Of a stretch of DNA of 64,000 bases, positions 40,857 to 50,062 are shown in pieces. The stretch is taken from positions 2,650,635-2,714,634 of the forward strand of contig NZ_CM001436.1 of NCBI RefSeq assembly GCF_000243255.1, read 5' to 3'. The stretch comes from Methanoplanus limicola DSM 2279. GTDB taxonomy: Archaea > Halobacteriota > Methanomicrobia > Methanomicrobiales > Methanomicrobiaceae. The notes under the pieces were generated by a model. The model did no database searches. It had not been told where the DNA came from and saw only the letters and a program-made list of their open reading frames with translations. Within the stretch, counting starts at the first letter, position 1. The number at the start of each line of letters is the position of its first letter. The translations under genes and the position numbers were made by a program.

Positions 40857-41429
40857 TTATTTTTCTGAACCGGAATCCTTCCGGGTTAAGAAAAACAGAC
40901 CTGCAATGAGAGGTGCGATGAGAATTATAAAAATTCCTGCGGGGGACTGGTTCTTCTTCCCGTTTGGATCTATAATCTCAATCTCAGTGACGGCGTAATT
41001 TCCGGATGAGAGCGCTTTTTCATTGTCGGAAAGTGTTGTCACATGAATTTTGTAAATGCCCTCATCAAGTCCGCCCACGACAAGACCTGTATCCCATGAA
41101 TAATCCCATTCAGCACCGCCTGAATATATCTGATGATGGGGGATCCGTGCGTGACGGAGATCCCCTTCAAGTGTGGTTCCGCCCTCAGGAAGGTCCGGCC
41201 CTGTAATGAAGAGATAGACAGATGCTGAATTCATATCACCACCGGACTTACCCTTTAACTTGACAATATCACCAATCTGTGCACTCTCCTGTGACGACTC
41301 AATAGTCATGGAATCTGCCGCCTGTGCAGAGACAGGAGAGACTGCCAGAAGCAGGGCCAGAAGTATAAGGACACAGGCTTTCGGAAAAGTAGAACCTGCA
41401 AAAGCTGAAGATAACCTGAATTTATCCAT
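40857..41429 (-). CDS. DUF3821-like surface protein
   Basis: The 190-residue protein has a signal peptide (ACVLILLALLLAVSPVSAQA). An extracytoplasmic beta-rich domain follows with IGDIVKLKGKSGGDMNSASVYLFITGPDLPEGG, typical of DUF3821 proteins of Methanomicrobia. A C-terminal membrane anchor (AGIFIILIAPLIAGLFFL) then a charged tail completes it. An earlier in-frame start to 41564 would bury the signal peptide, so I prefer the ATG at 41429. Function unknown. It lies between a PEGA protein and an ABC exporter, all on the minus strand. Confidence 0.75.
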   Translation of the reverse strand: MDKFRLSSAFAGSTFPKACVLILLALLLAVSPVSAQAADSMTIESSQESAQIGDIVKLKGKSGGDMNSASVYLFITGPDLPEGGTTLEGDLRHARIPHHQIYSGGAEWDYSWDTGLVVGGLDEGIYKIHVTTLSDNEKALSSGNYAVTEIEIIDPNGKKNQSPAGIFIILIAPLIAGLFFLTRKDSGSEK

Positions 41430-41532
41430 GCAGAACATTAACAGCAGATAAAATATATCACTTCTGAAAAAAACCGGAGAAGAAAATAGACAGATAATGC
41501 CCTTAAAGTTGCGGAAAAGCAGGAGAGCGGGT

Positions 41533-42609
41533 TTAGATAACCTTACCTTCAACCCGTTTTGCATATCCGGTCATAAAATACGAGAGAATTATACATACAC
41601 CTACGACCATTGCAAGAACAAGCCAGTGAACCGGCCCTATAGAGTCAACCGAAAGCCTGACAATCAGATTTGCCGGATTGAGAGGCACTGCCAGTGATGC
41701 GAGAATGACGACCACGAGGGCTGTTGAGAATATAAACTGGGCATTCGTCCTCTCACGATATTTAAGGGCTATAAGCGCCCCGATAAGAATTATAACCATA
41801 GAACCGGCGGTGACATGAAGAATTATCGGTATAAAACCGCTTATTGCAATCCCGTTGGCCATCAGGAGCAGAAGCCACCCCGCAGACTGCACGGGCACGA
41901 GCAGCAGGCATGCGGCAGTCTTGCCCCAGATCATCTCAGGGAAGGTTACCGGGGTTGACATCAGGGTTTCAAGGGTATCCTGCTGGTACTCCTCAGTGAT
42001 GAGGTCAATTATGAGCGCACCGGAGATTATCGCCGGCATAAAGACGAGCAGTGGAATCAGAAGGCCGTACACAAACTCATAAAAGTCGCTTGACGGGTTT
42101 GTCTCAGGGAGTACAAGTTCAACAGGCTTAAACTCAAGCCTTGCCTGCCGGATCTCTCTGAGCCTGTCCTCATAATCTAAAAGGGCATCCTTCAGTTTCA
42201 CATTCACAATGCTTGACTGGATGTCATTCTGTATTACATACAAAGTGATTGTGATCGGATCTGCCGAATACTCCTCAATTCCGGGAATCCAGATGACCGC
42301 TGAGAGTTTTCTCTCCTTTAAAGCAGCGAGTGCGGTGCCAAGCTCCATATCATAGATGACAAAATTGTCATTGGAGGCAAGTTCGCCTGTGAGGGGCGAT
42401 GTGATATTTCCAGTAACCGCGACAGGATATTTAATGGTCGAATACCGGCTTATCGAGTCAGGGTTATACATTGACGCCAGTCCCACAAGGAGAAATGATG
42501 AGAACATGGCGATAAAGAGCTGAAGCAGTATGGCAAGGACTATTGTCTTCTCAGAAAAAAGACCCTGAACCTCTTTTTTGGCGATGATAACGCAGTTTCT
42601 TCTCTTCAT
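41533..42609 (-). CDS. ABC-2 type transporter permease
   Basis: The 358-residue protein has an N-terminal amphipathic start (RRNCVIIAKKEVQGLFSEKTIVLA). A large extracytoplasmic domain (about 60-170) follows, then a bundle of five to six transmembrane helices including FMPAIISGALIIDLITEEYQQDTLETLMSTPV, typical of NatB/ABC-2 permeases. I place the start at 42609, with GGGGTG upstream overlapping the preceding stop codon. An ATG at 42624 is also in frame. It lies directly after the permease-PrsW fusion and works with the divergent ATPase. Cargo unknown. Confidence 0.83.
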   Translation of the reverse strand: MKRRNCVIIAKKEVQGLFSEKTIVLAILLQLFIAMFSSFLLVGLASMYNPDSISRYSTIKYPVAVTGNITSPLTGELASNDNFVIYDMELGTALAALKERKLSAVIWIPGIEEYSADPITITLYVIQNDIQSSIVNVKLKDALLDYEDRLREIRQARLEFKPVELVLPETNPSSDFYEFVYGLLIPLLVFMPAIISGALIIDLITEEYQQDTLETLMSTPVTFPEMIWGKTAACLLLVPVQSAGWLLLLMANGIAISGFIPIILHVTAGSMVIILIGALIALKYRERTNAQFIFSTALVVVILASLAVPLNPANLIVRLSVDSIGPVHWLVLAMVVGVCIILSYFMTGYAKRVEGKVI

Positions 42610-42611
42610 TT

Positions 42612-44429
42612 CTACACACCCCATCCTAAAATGAAATAGAGATTATACAGGACATGAACTATAGTCGCCGCAATCAGCCCAAAGGCATATGCACGCCTCC
42701 CACCGATTTTAAGGCATGATATGGTCGTCAGAACGCCAACCATATGCAGTGAGAGCGGAAGCCAGAGCACCTGAAGGCTTGCAAACATAATCTCGCCGAA
42801 TACCGACTCCGTAATCTCAGCGAGGGTCGCAAATAAGAGGAGCTTTTCTGCCGCAAGAAAGCCAAGCGCTATCACAAAAGAGGCGGCAATGATATTTCTC
42901 AGACTGAAATATTCCGGAGATGTATAATAGAGAGTATAGACCCCTACCGACTTTGCAAGTTCCTCAATGAACGCCGCAGATATAAGTATGGCAATCAGTG
43001 AATACGGCATCGGCAGATTGAAGAAGAGCACGAGAACCATCATCTGCGCCATAAATACAAATGGAACAGAAATTGCACTTATTGCAAAGAGGGAAGAGTT
43101 TGTCCATTTATCGGATATAACTGTCCGGATAAACTCCCTTAACCTTGGAATAAGCCTGTGGTAGTTAAAGAGTCTCTCCTCGGTGAAGTTCTTTGCTGAG
43201 AGGTAAAAGATCACTGCTCCGGTGATGAAAAACAATGATGTTGAGTAGAGAAAATCATAAAATGTGAAGCCATCGCCCTGCAGCTGAAGGATTATCAGGG
43301 TAAGGGGTGATACGAGACTTACCACATGGATATTTGCAAAGATGCTCGGGAAGAAGATATACGATGTTGCAACGGTGGAGAAGAAGATAGATATGAAGGA
43401 TAACTCCTTAAAGCTCCTCGCCGTCATCCCGATAAATAGGGCATTGGCAAGGAAGAAGAATATCACCGGAATGAGCGGCAGGAGAATTATGAACTCCCCG
43501 CTTGTAAGGGCAGTTAAAATGGTTGATATCGCAAGCATCATCAGGAAATAAGGAATTCCTTTCCCAAGGATTATCTGCCATCCGGGAACCGGTGAGGCAA
43601 GCAGCGCCTCACCGCTTCTGCCTATCCTCTCATTCATAATACTCATCATGAAGAACTGTGACGTGAAGTAGAGCGGGAATACAAATACGAATACCAGTAT
43701 TATCGAGTCGAACGGGAGCGGCGGTGCAAGCTGCGAAGGTGTCTTGTACTCAAGTGCATTTTCTCCCGAAGAGGTGAGCATATCGGTATATCTTGATATC
43801 CGGCTGTCTTCCCCCTCACCCTCAATAAGTCCGAACCGGAACTCCTCAGGGTTGATATTTCTGGCATCGGCAGGCGGAGTCACATACTCTGCCGGCAGTG
43901 AGGGTACGGGCGCCCTGAAAGGGTTTGGCGGAGATACTGCAAGCTGCCCGCTCTGGGTTGCAAGAAAGTCAAGTTCACTTATTACATACTGCTCGTCAAT
44001 GAGCAGCGGATATACGGCAAATATATCATTTTCACGATTGTACACGGCAGTTTTGTACCGTGTATAGTCCTTGTCAAGGGCGTTTAAGGCAGCAGACGCC
44101 TTCTCCGTATCCAGGCGTGACACAATACCGTCAATAATTGTAATATCAAAATAACCATATGCTCCGGCTGAGGCGGATGCAGGATCAATCAGATATATCT
44201 GAAATCTCTCATCACCTGCAAGGACGGATGCAGCATCCGCGCTGTCAATCCCGGCGGTATATATGTCGTCCTGGAGGTGCATGCCGCTCTGCTGTGTAAG
44301 TCCGGTTGCCGCAATCAGCAGAATGAAGAGGACAATGGATATGGGAAGGACATCCCGGCTCATCGTGCCGGCAAAACGCTTTATCTCCCATTTAGAAAGT
44401 GTACCTATATTTCTCAGAGCAGTTCCCAT
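42612..44429 (-). CDS. ABC-2 permease fused to PrsW-type intramembrane protease
   Basis: The first 400 or so residues are an ABC-2 permease with a large outer domain and SEALLASPVPGWQIILGKGIPYFLMM. The C-terminal 170 residues carry all four PrsW motifs: EELAK (Glu489-Glu490, Lys493), GFLAAEKLLLF, LHMVGVLTT and VHVLYN. PrsW proteases are membrane-embedded metalloenzymes that cut anti-sigma factors or other membrane proteins. Here the protease is joined to an exporter, suggesting cleavage coupled with export or quality control. The 605-residue length is consistent with a fusion and no internal stop is seen. The downstream permease and divergent ATPase complete the system. Confidence 0.8.
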   Translation of the reverse strand: MGTALRNIGTLSKWEIKRFAGTMSRDVLPISIVLFILLIAATGLTQQSGMHLQDDIYTAGIDSADAASVLAGDERFQIYLIDPASASAGAYGYFDITIIDGIVSRLDTEKASAALNALDKDYTRYKTAVYNRENDIFAVYPLLIDEQYVISELDFLATQSGQLAVSPPNPFRAPVPSLPAEYVTPPADARNINPEEFRFGLIEGEGEDSRISRYTDMLTSSGENALEYKTPSQLAPPLPFDSIILVFVFVFPLYFTSQFFMMSIMNERIGRSGEALLASPVPGWQIILGKGIPYFLMMLAISTILTALTSGEFIILLPLIPVIFFFLANALFIGMTARSFKELSFISIFFSTVATSYIFFPSIFANIHVVSLVSPLTLIILQLQGDGFTFYDFLYSTSLFFITGAVIFYLSAKNFTEERLFNYHRLIPRLREFIRTVISDKWTNSSLFAISAISVPFVFMAQMMVLVLFFNLPMPYSLIAILISAAFIEELAKSVGVYTLYYTSPEYFSLRNIIAASFVIALGFLAAEKLLLFATLAEITESVFGEIMFASLQVLWLPLSLHMVGVLTTISCLKIGGRRAYAFGLIAATIVHVLYNLYFILGWGV

Positions 44430-44688
44430 TCTTCCCTTCTCCCCTCAGCTGATATAATATTTTCAAAGTTTGCGGAATGGTATAACACATACCAGTTATG
44501 CGGCGAATTATTATTGCAGGGATGGTAATTGCGTAAGTCCACCCTTATCTCTGTTTCTTCTATTAGGCTGATTATATAAGAAGATTTAGAGTGCGGCAAC
44601 CAAAAAAGTGCAGAGATGATAAATCAGACTGTGCCCGCCGCAACAGGAATCTTTATTAAAAAATGGTGTAAAGTAATCCCTGATAGTG

Positions 44689-45582
44689 ATGATTCGCGCC
44701 CAATCTCTCGTAAAGGACTTTGACGGATTCACAGCTCTTGACGGAGTTGACTTTGAATTCGATAAACCCGGAATATTTGGAATAATAGGCCATAATGGTG
44801 CAGGGAAGACAACACTGCTAAAGATCATGTCCGGGCTTATTAAGCCGACTTCCGGTGAACTTGAGATCAACGGGGTGGACGTAGTCAGGCATCCGGACCT
44901 GCACAAGAGAACTCTGGGCTACCTTCCGGAAGAATCCAGGCTTTATGAAAATATGAATGTCTGGAGTTACCTTGCGTTTTTCGGCGAGATATACGGCCTT
45001 TCAGATGAAGAGATCAGAAAGAAGAGCCGGGAGCTCCTCTCCAAGCTGAAGCTTGATCCGGGCGACAAAAAGATGGGCGAATTTTCAAAGGGTATGAAGA
45101 GAAAGGCGGCCATTGCGAGGTCACTTATGCATGACCCTTCATTTCTTGTATATGATGAACCGACATCCGGCCTTGACCCGATGACATCGCGTTACATAAG
45201 CGAATTCCTGCGTGAGATTAAAGATGAAGGGGAGAAGACGATCATTCTCTCGGCGCACAATCTCTACCAGGTGGAGGAGATCTGTGACCGGGTGCTCATA
45301 CTCAGAAGAGGCAAAACCCTCGCCCTTGGAGATATGGATGAACTTAGAAGTAAATTCGGTTCTGTATCATATGAGATAGAATTTGTTCTTGATGACCGGG
45401 ATCTCCTCGAAGGCGTTATTGGCGACTATTCGGAGTCTGCCGGAATTATCTCGGCAACGGTTGAGGATGTGGACGACTTAAGCAATCTGACGAATGTTGT
45501 CGCAAAGGGCGGCGGCAGAGTTAAAAAGATAGAGTCACACTATCCAAGCCTTGAGGATATGCTGGTTATGATTGGAGAATAA
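44689..45582 (+). CDS. ABC transporter ATP-binding protein (exporter type)
   Basis: This 297-residue ATPase has Walker A GHNGAGKTT, a signature helix EFSKGMKRKAAIARSLMHDP (LSGG degenerated to FSKG, normal for this class), Walker B LVYDEPTSGLDPMTS and the H-loop SAHNLYQVEE. A C-terminal extension of about 80 residues matches NatA/ABC-2 exporters. It reads away from the two permease genes across a 260-base divergent region that must contain both promoters. A GTG at 44686 is an alternative start one codon upstream. Together they form a heteromeric exporter. Confidence 0.93.
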   Translation: MIRAQSLVKDFDGFTALDGVDFEFDKPGIFGIIGHNGAGKTTLLKIMSGLIKPTSGELEINGVDVVRHPDLHKRTLGYLPEESRLYENMNVWSYLAFFGEIYGLSDEEIRKKSRELLSKLKLDPGDKKMGEFSKGMKRKAAIARSLMHDPSFLVYDEPTSGLDPMTSRYISEFLREIKDEGEKTIILSAHNLYQVEEICDRVLILRRGKTLALGDMDELRSKFGSVSYEIEFVLDDRDLLEGVIGDYSESAGIISATVEDVDDLSNLTNVVAKGGGRVKKIESHYPSLEDMLVMIGE

Positions 45583-45672
45583 GCCTTTGGGCAGCAGAAT
45601 AAGACCGAAATCTATTTTTACAGAATAAAAACCACTTAAATTATTTCAGAAATTTCACAAAAGAAGTTGTAA

Positions 45673-45746
45673 CGGGCCTGAAGGGAGTTGAACCCCTGGC
45701 CTACGGATTAAGAGTCCGTCGCTCTGCCTGACTAAGCTACAGGCCC
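45673..45746 (-). tRNA. tRNA-Lys (CTT), copy 1
   Basis: The 74-nt minus-strand sequence folds with acceptor GGGCCTG/CAGGCCC, D stem AGCT-type, anticodon stem ACGGA/TCCGT with loop CTCTTAA (anticodon CTT), and T arm GTTCAAC. The discriminator is G and CCA is not encoded. An identical gene lies 395 bases to the right, and the flanking bases gaagttgtaac and acaactgcgc are also repeated. Confidence 0.95.
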
Positions 45747-46067
45747 ACAACTGCGCATCTGCGCCTATATAACTAACACATACGGCATTTTAGAACTTTC
45801 GGTTTTGATCTCCACCGCTTAACCGGTGAAGGGAGAATAACGCCGGTTATGGTCTGCTAATTATAGTGCAGAATCTAAGCGCAGAAATTTCCGGAAGGAA
45901 ACGGAGAGCGTTTTAAAACGTGCTTCCGGCAGGATCAGAAGAGATGCAGGCATCACCAGGATGTGAAAGTGCAGCTGCCGCTACAGTACAGACAACAGAT
46001 TTTTTTGGAAATAAAAAAAAGCAGCATAATTGTAATTACCGGAAAAAACCCTGAAAAGAAGTTGTAA
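45747..46067. other. Spacer between the two tRNA-Lys genes
   Basis: This 320-base region has no supported gene. It holds a hairpin-like ccgcttaaccgg and a run of nine T/eight A near 46000-46018. The ends next to each tRNA are direct repeats. No integrase or phage trace is seen. Confidence 0.4.
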
Positions 46068-46141
46068 CGGGCCTGAAGGGAGTTGAACCCCTGGCCTACG
46101 GATTAAGAGTCCGTCGCTCTGCCTGACTAAGCTACAGGCCC
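46068..46141 (-). tRNA. tRNA-Lys (CTT), copy 2
   Basis: This is base-identical to copy 1 over the mature tRNA (acceptor GGGCCTG, anticodon CTT, discriminator G, no CCA). The upstream and downstream flanks of about 10-15 bases are also conserved, which points to a tandem duplication of a small segment rather than independent genes. Confidence 0.95.
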
Positions 46142-46237
46142 ACAACTGCGCCTTTGCGCTCACATATCTTGCATCCGTGACGATATATAGATTTCGGAAA
46201 TCCCTTAATAAATCCAGAAGTAGATATATGATGTTAC

Positions 46238-47707
46238 ATGCCAGATAGCCTGCCTAATGGCTCCTCGGATAAGGTGAAGTACCTCATCCTTGGCTGTGGA
46301 AGCATCGGTTATAATGTCGTTGAAGAACTCGCGCATGATTCTGATGAGATCATAATCATCGACTCCGATGAAAAGAGAGTCGAGGATTTAAGAGATCAAA
46401 ACTACGAAGCAATAGTCCGCGACATACAGAAAAACGATTTTCTGGAGTCACTACCGGCTCCGGAAGTCGTATTTGTCCTTTCAAGCGATAAAAATGCCAA
46501 CCTCGAAGCAGTAAAGACGGTAAAGGATATCTATCCATCGGCTTACGTAATCGCAAGAGCTGTTGACAGGTTAAGTCTCTCCTTCCTCGAACAGGCCGGT
46601 GCAGACATAACACTTTATCCGCAGGAAGTCTTTGCAAAATCCGCAGTACACCATATCAGAAAACTTCACTCTTCAAGACTCGCAAGAAAACTCTACCGTT
46701 TCCTCTCAGAAAGTGAAGGAATAATGGGTATATTTCTACATGCCAACCCGGACCCGGATGCGATATCAAGCGCAATGGGCCTCTGTGCAATTGCAAAAAG
46801 CGCGAGCGGCGGGAAACTTGAATGCAGAATCGTATATGATGGCAAAATAGGTCATCAGGAGAACAGGGCATTTGTCACCCTTCTTGACATAGAGATGGTG
46901 AAATACTCCGAAGAAGTCATAAATGAATGTGATTATTTTGCACTTGTTGACTCACCAGGACCAGGTATAAACAATTCAGTACCCGACAACATCCATGTCA
47001 ATATAATAGTTGACCACCACATGCCTCCGGATAACGAACAGGCGGTTCCGGCCGAATTTGTTGACATCAGACCAAATGCAGGTGCAACAGCATCGATAAT
47101 AACACAGTACATACAGGAACTCGGCATATCAATTGACCAGAAGGTTGCAACCGCACTTATTTACGGGATCAGGGCAGACACAAGGGATTTTTCCAGAAAC
47201 ACAACACCACAGGATCTCAATTATGCCGCATACCTCCTGCCCCTGACAGACGGAGATCTCCTCAGCAAGATTACATCACCCTCAATGTCGCCGGAGACCC
47301 TGGAAGGTTTTGGCAATGCTATCAGGAACAGGAAAGTCCAGAGCGGTTATCTCTTCACAAATGTCGGATATGTCAGAAACCGCGACATAATTCCGCAGGC
47401 CGCAGACCTGATGATCCAGCTTGAAGGCATAAACACAGCGATCGCATACGGCATAGGGGAAGAATTTATTACCATATCGGCGAGAAACAAGGACATAAGG
47501 CTACATGTAGGCAATGTCTTAAAAGAGGCATTCTCCGACATCGGTGAGGCCGGAGGCCACTCCACAATGGCGGCAGCGCGGATACCGCTCAACTCTTTTT
47601 CCCTTGTGAAGAACAAGGAAGAACTTCTCGCACTTGTAATTGAACCGATTCTCGAACGTTTTGCTGACCTCGTAGAAATAAACAAAAAAGAGCCAAATGA
47701 AATTTAA
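46238..47707 (+). CDS. RCK_N-DHH/DHHA1 phosphoesterase fusion
   Basis: This 489-residue protein joins an N-terminal RCK/TrkA-N nucleotide-binding domain (YLILGCGSIGYNVVEELAHDSDEIIIIDSDEKRV, residues 14-140) to a DHH phosphoesterase. The latter has HANPDPDAISSAMGL (metal ligands), LVDSPGPG, the IIVDHHMPP motif and a DHHA1 region ending in a GGHSTMAAA substrate loop. DHH-DHHA1 enzymes hydrolyse nanoRNA, pAp or cyclic dinucleotides, and RCK domains bind nucleotides and gate K+ channels. The fusion therefore suggests turnover of c-di-AMP or a related signal linked to potassium. That is inference. mptE overlaps its end by 11 bases. Confidence 0.85.
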   Translation: MPDSLPNGSSDKVKYLILGCGSIGYNVVEELAHDSDEIIIIDSDEKRVEDLRDQNYEAIVRDIQKNDFLESLPAPEVVFVLSSDKNANLEAVKTVKDIYPSAYVIARAVDRLSLSFLEQAGADITLYPQEVFAKSAVHHIRKLHSSRLARKLYRFLSESEGIMGIFLHANPDPDAISSAMGLCAIAKSASGGKLECRIVYDGKIGHQENRAFVTLLDIEMVKYSEEVINECDYFALVDSPGPGINNSVPDNIHVNIIVDHHMPPDNEQAVPAEFVDIRPNAGATASIITQYIQELGISIDQKVATALIYGIRADTRDFSRNTTPQDLNYAAYLLPLTDGDLLSKITSPSMSPETLEGFGNAIRNRKVQSGYLFTNVGYVRNRDIIPQAADLMIQLEGINTAIAYGIGEEFITISARNKDIRLHVGNVLKEAFSDIGEAGGHSTMAAARIPLNSFSLVKNKEELLALVIEPILERFADLVEINKKEPNEI

Positions 47708-48317
47708 AGACTGGGAACCCCATTACACAAAAATACTCGACTATTTTGGATTTGAGAGGGAAGGGGATGAGAAAGCCGCCGTCCTGTCATCTGAACTTAC
47801 TGACAGAGATGATATAAATCTCTTAAAAAAACTCTGTGAGGGCAGTACAGTGACAGTATGCGGAAACGCACCCTGCCTCGACCCGGACATAAAGAAAATA
47901 AAAGGAAAAGTTCTCGCCGCAGATGCCGCATCCGAGAGACTATATAAGGCAGGCATACTTCCGGATGCGATATTCACTGATCTTGACGGCTGTGACGAAA
48001 GTTTCATTGAGATGAATGACAAGGGGACTATAATTGTTGTCCATGCTCACGGAGACAATATATTTCTCCTTAAAAACTGGATACCGCGCTTTAAAGGCCC
48101 GCTCGTAATCACAACCCAGTCGGAGCCATTCTCAAACGTCCACAATTATGGCGGATTCACGGACGGAGACAGGGCGGCATTTACGGCAGACGAATTTGGT
48201 GCGGAAGAGATAATCTTTGCCGGGTTTGACCTCGATGACAGATCAGTAAACCCTATGAAACGAGGAAAACTGATGATTGCCAGGGACCTCTTAAGTGAAA
48301 TTGGATATGAGATCTGA
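47697..48317 (+). CDS. mptE: 6-hydroxymethyl-7,8-dihydropterin pyrophosphokinase MptE
   Basis: MptE activates 6-hydroxymethyl-7,8-dihydropterin with ATP in the tetrahydromethanopterin/folate route of archaea. It is unrelated in sequence to bacterial FolK. The 206-residue protein (DUF115 family) shows TVTVCGNAPCLDPDIKKI, DAASERLYKAGILPDAIFTDLDG, VVHAHGDN and a C-terminal FAGFDLDD. It lies between the RCK-DHH gene, whose end it overlaps, and a radical SAM gene that overlaps its own end. The three are therefore one translationally coupled unit. Confidence 0.9.
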   Translation: MKFKDWEPHYTKILDYFGFEREGDEKAAVLSSELTDRDDINLLKKLCEGSTVTVCGNAPCLDPDIKKIKGKVLAADAASERLYKAGILPDAIFTDLDGCDESFIEMNDKGTIIVVHAHGDNIFLLKNWIPRFKGPLVITTQSEPFSNVHNYGGFTDGDRAAFTADEFGAEEIIFAGFDLDDRSVNPMKRGKLMIARDLLSEIGYEI

Positions 48318-49977
48318 TAATTCCGAAAGTAAAGAAGCCCAGGCCGTAATCATCGATGGATATGTCGATGAACCTGCCTGCCTCGGAGTATCACCCTACA
48401 TCTCACCATATGTCCGCTACGCAGCAGGCGTGTGTGCAGAGAGGGGGTTTAATACCGGATATTACACCATTGACCAGCTCAGAAAGAACCCCGCCATATT
48501 TTCAGAACTAAAGAGAAGCGACTGTGTAATAGTTATATCCGGAGTTACAGTGCCGGGGAAGTATTTTGCCGGAACTCCGGCAACGGCAACTGAGATAATG
48601 CAGATAGGAGAGTCTCTGACAGAGCCTGAGACATTCTTCGGCGGCCCTTTAAATCTTGGATATTCGGGAGGCGGAGGCCATTATGCAGAGAAGCAGTGCT
48701 TCTCGTCCTATGACCATATACTCGAAGGTGAGATAGGATCAGCCCTTGACAATGCACTCTCCGGAAGAAAACCGGAAGGAAAGCTGAACTACGAAAAAAT
48801 AGACAGGTTCAGCACCGCCGGAAGTTTCATCATAAAAAAACACCCCCGTTTTCCCTATGTAATCTGTGAGATGGAGACAGCACGCGGGTGCTCAAGATCT
48901 GTAACGGGCGGATGCTCGTTCTGCACAGAGTCAGTCTATGGTGAACCTGTTTTCAGAAGCATGGAGGGCATATTTGCGGAAGCCGGGGCACTTCATGAGA
49001 ATGGTGCGCAGCATATCAGAGTCGGGAGGCAGCCCGACATCCTGGCATACGGAGCAAAGACCGGAGATGAATTTCCGGAACCAAAACCCGACATTATTGA
49101 GAGGCTCTTCTCCGGAATAAGAAAAAATGCACCCAGCCTCCATACACTGCATATAGACAATGTGAATCCCGGCACAATTGCAGCCCATGAGGAAGAGGCA
49201 AAGGAAGCTCTGAGGGCGATTGTCAGATGGCATACAGCAGGGGATGTCGCGGCATTCGGCCTGGAGTCAGCCGATCCTGCGGTAGTCTCTGCAAACAACC
49301 TCAAAGCCTCAGCAGAAGAGGTCATGAGAGCCATTGAAATTGTAAACGAAGTCGGAGCAGTAAGAAGAGACGGAATACCGGAACTCCTGCCGGGGATAAA
49401 TTTCGTCACCGGACTTTTGGGTGAGACGGCTGATACGTACCGGCTCAACCTTGAATTCCTGCGCGAAGTTGTCAGGCGGGGGCTGCTTGTCAGAAGGGTA
49501 AATATCCGGCAGGTGATGCCATTTGAGGGAACGGACGCTTATGAGAAGAATACAATCGGCATGCACGATAAGGAATTTAAGGCATTTAAGGATGATGTCC
49601 GCCGGAATTTTGACCTGCCTATGTTAAAGAGAGTATTCCCGGCAGGGACCATCCTTAAGGAGATATTCATCGAGGAGAGCGGCAAAACCTCATTCGGGCG
49701 GCAGATGGGATCATACCCGATACTTGTCGGAATTCCGGAGGAGACAGAAGAGGGAACTGTCACTGATGCAGCAGTCACAGACTGGGGATTTAGATCAGTA
49801 ACCGCAATGACAGTTCCGGTCAGGATAAATGAACTGAGCATTCATGCTCTGAAGTATCTGCCCGGAGTCGGGAAGAAGAGGGCGGCATCCATCATTTCAA
49901 AGCGGCCGTTTAAAAATATTGAAGAATTCAGAAAAATCACGGGTGAGACACCCGTTGATGACATAATAAAATTCTGA
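48295..49977 (+). CDS. COG1031-type radical SAM protein with C-terminal HhH
   Basis: The 560-residue protein has a cobalamin-type N-terminal Rossmann segment (VIIDGYVDEPACLGVSPYISPYVRY ... GGPLNLGYSGGGG). The radical SAM cluster is ARGCSRSVTGGCSFC, an atypical C-x7-C-x2-C spacing. A TIM-barrel core follows with FGLESADPAVV and GINFVTGLLGE. The C-terminal helix-hairpin-helix is ALKYLPGVGKKRAASIISKRPF. HhH suggests nucleic acid contact, and related proteins modify tRNA or are uncharacterised. GTG at 48295 overlaps mptE by 23 bases, and an ATG at 48307 is an alternative. Its 3' end is partly duplicated just downstream. Confidence 0.8.
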   Translation: MKLDMRSDNSESKEAQAVIIDGYVDEPACLGVSPYISPYVRYAAGVCAERGFNTGYYTIDQLRKNPAIFSELKRSDCVIVISGVTVPGKYFAGTPATATEIMQIGESLTEPETFFGGPLNLGYSGGGGHYAEKQCFSSYDHILEGEIGSALDNALSGRKPEGKLNYEKIDRFSTAGSFIIKKHPRFPYVICEMETARGCSRSVTGGCSFCTESVYGEPVFRSMEGIFAEAGALHENGAQHIRVGRQPDILAYGAKTGDEFPEPKPDIIERLFSGIRKNAPSLHTLHIDNVNPGTIAAHEEEAKEALRAIVRWHTAGDVAAFGLESADPAVVSANNLKASAEEVMRAIEIVNEVGAVRRDGIPELLPGINFVTGLLGETADTYRLNLEFLREVVRRGLLVRRVNIRQVMPFEGTDAYEKNTIGMHDKEFKAFKDDVRRNFDLPMLKRVFPAGTILKEIFIEESGKTSFGRQMGSYPILVGIPEETEEGTVTDAAVTDWGFRSVTAMTVPVRINELSIHALKYLPGVGKKRAASIISKRPFKNIEEFRKITGETPVDDIIKF

Positions 49978-50048
49978 TCTGCATTGCAGGCATCTATCAG
50001 AGTGGTCGTCCCGGTGAGACACCCGTTGATGAGATAATAAAATACTGA
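49942..50048 (+). repeat. 36-bp direct repeat at the 3' end of the radical SAM gene
   Basis: ggtgagacacccgttgatga and the following ataataaaat-ctga occur at 49942-49977 and again at 50013-50048 with two mismatches. The second copy includes an in-frame tga and would encode GETPVDEIIKY, almost the same peptide as the gene's own C-terminus. The offset is 71 bases, so it is out of frame and non-functional. Confidence 0.8.
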
Positions 50049-50062
50049 GACAAGAATTTTTT

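Noticed and set aside
45673-46141. tRNA-Lys pair as attachment sites of an integrated element
   Set aside because: Only 320 bp separate them and contain no integrase or cargo; duplication is simpler.
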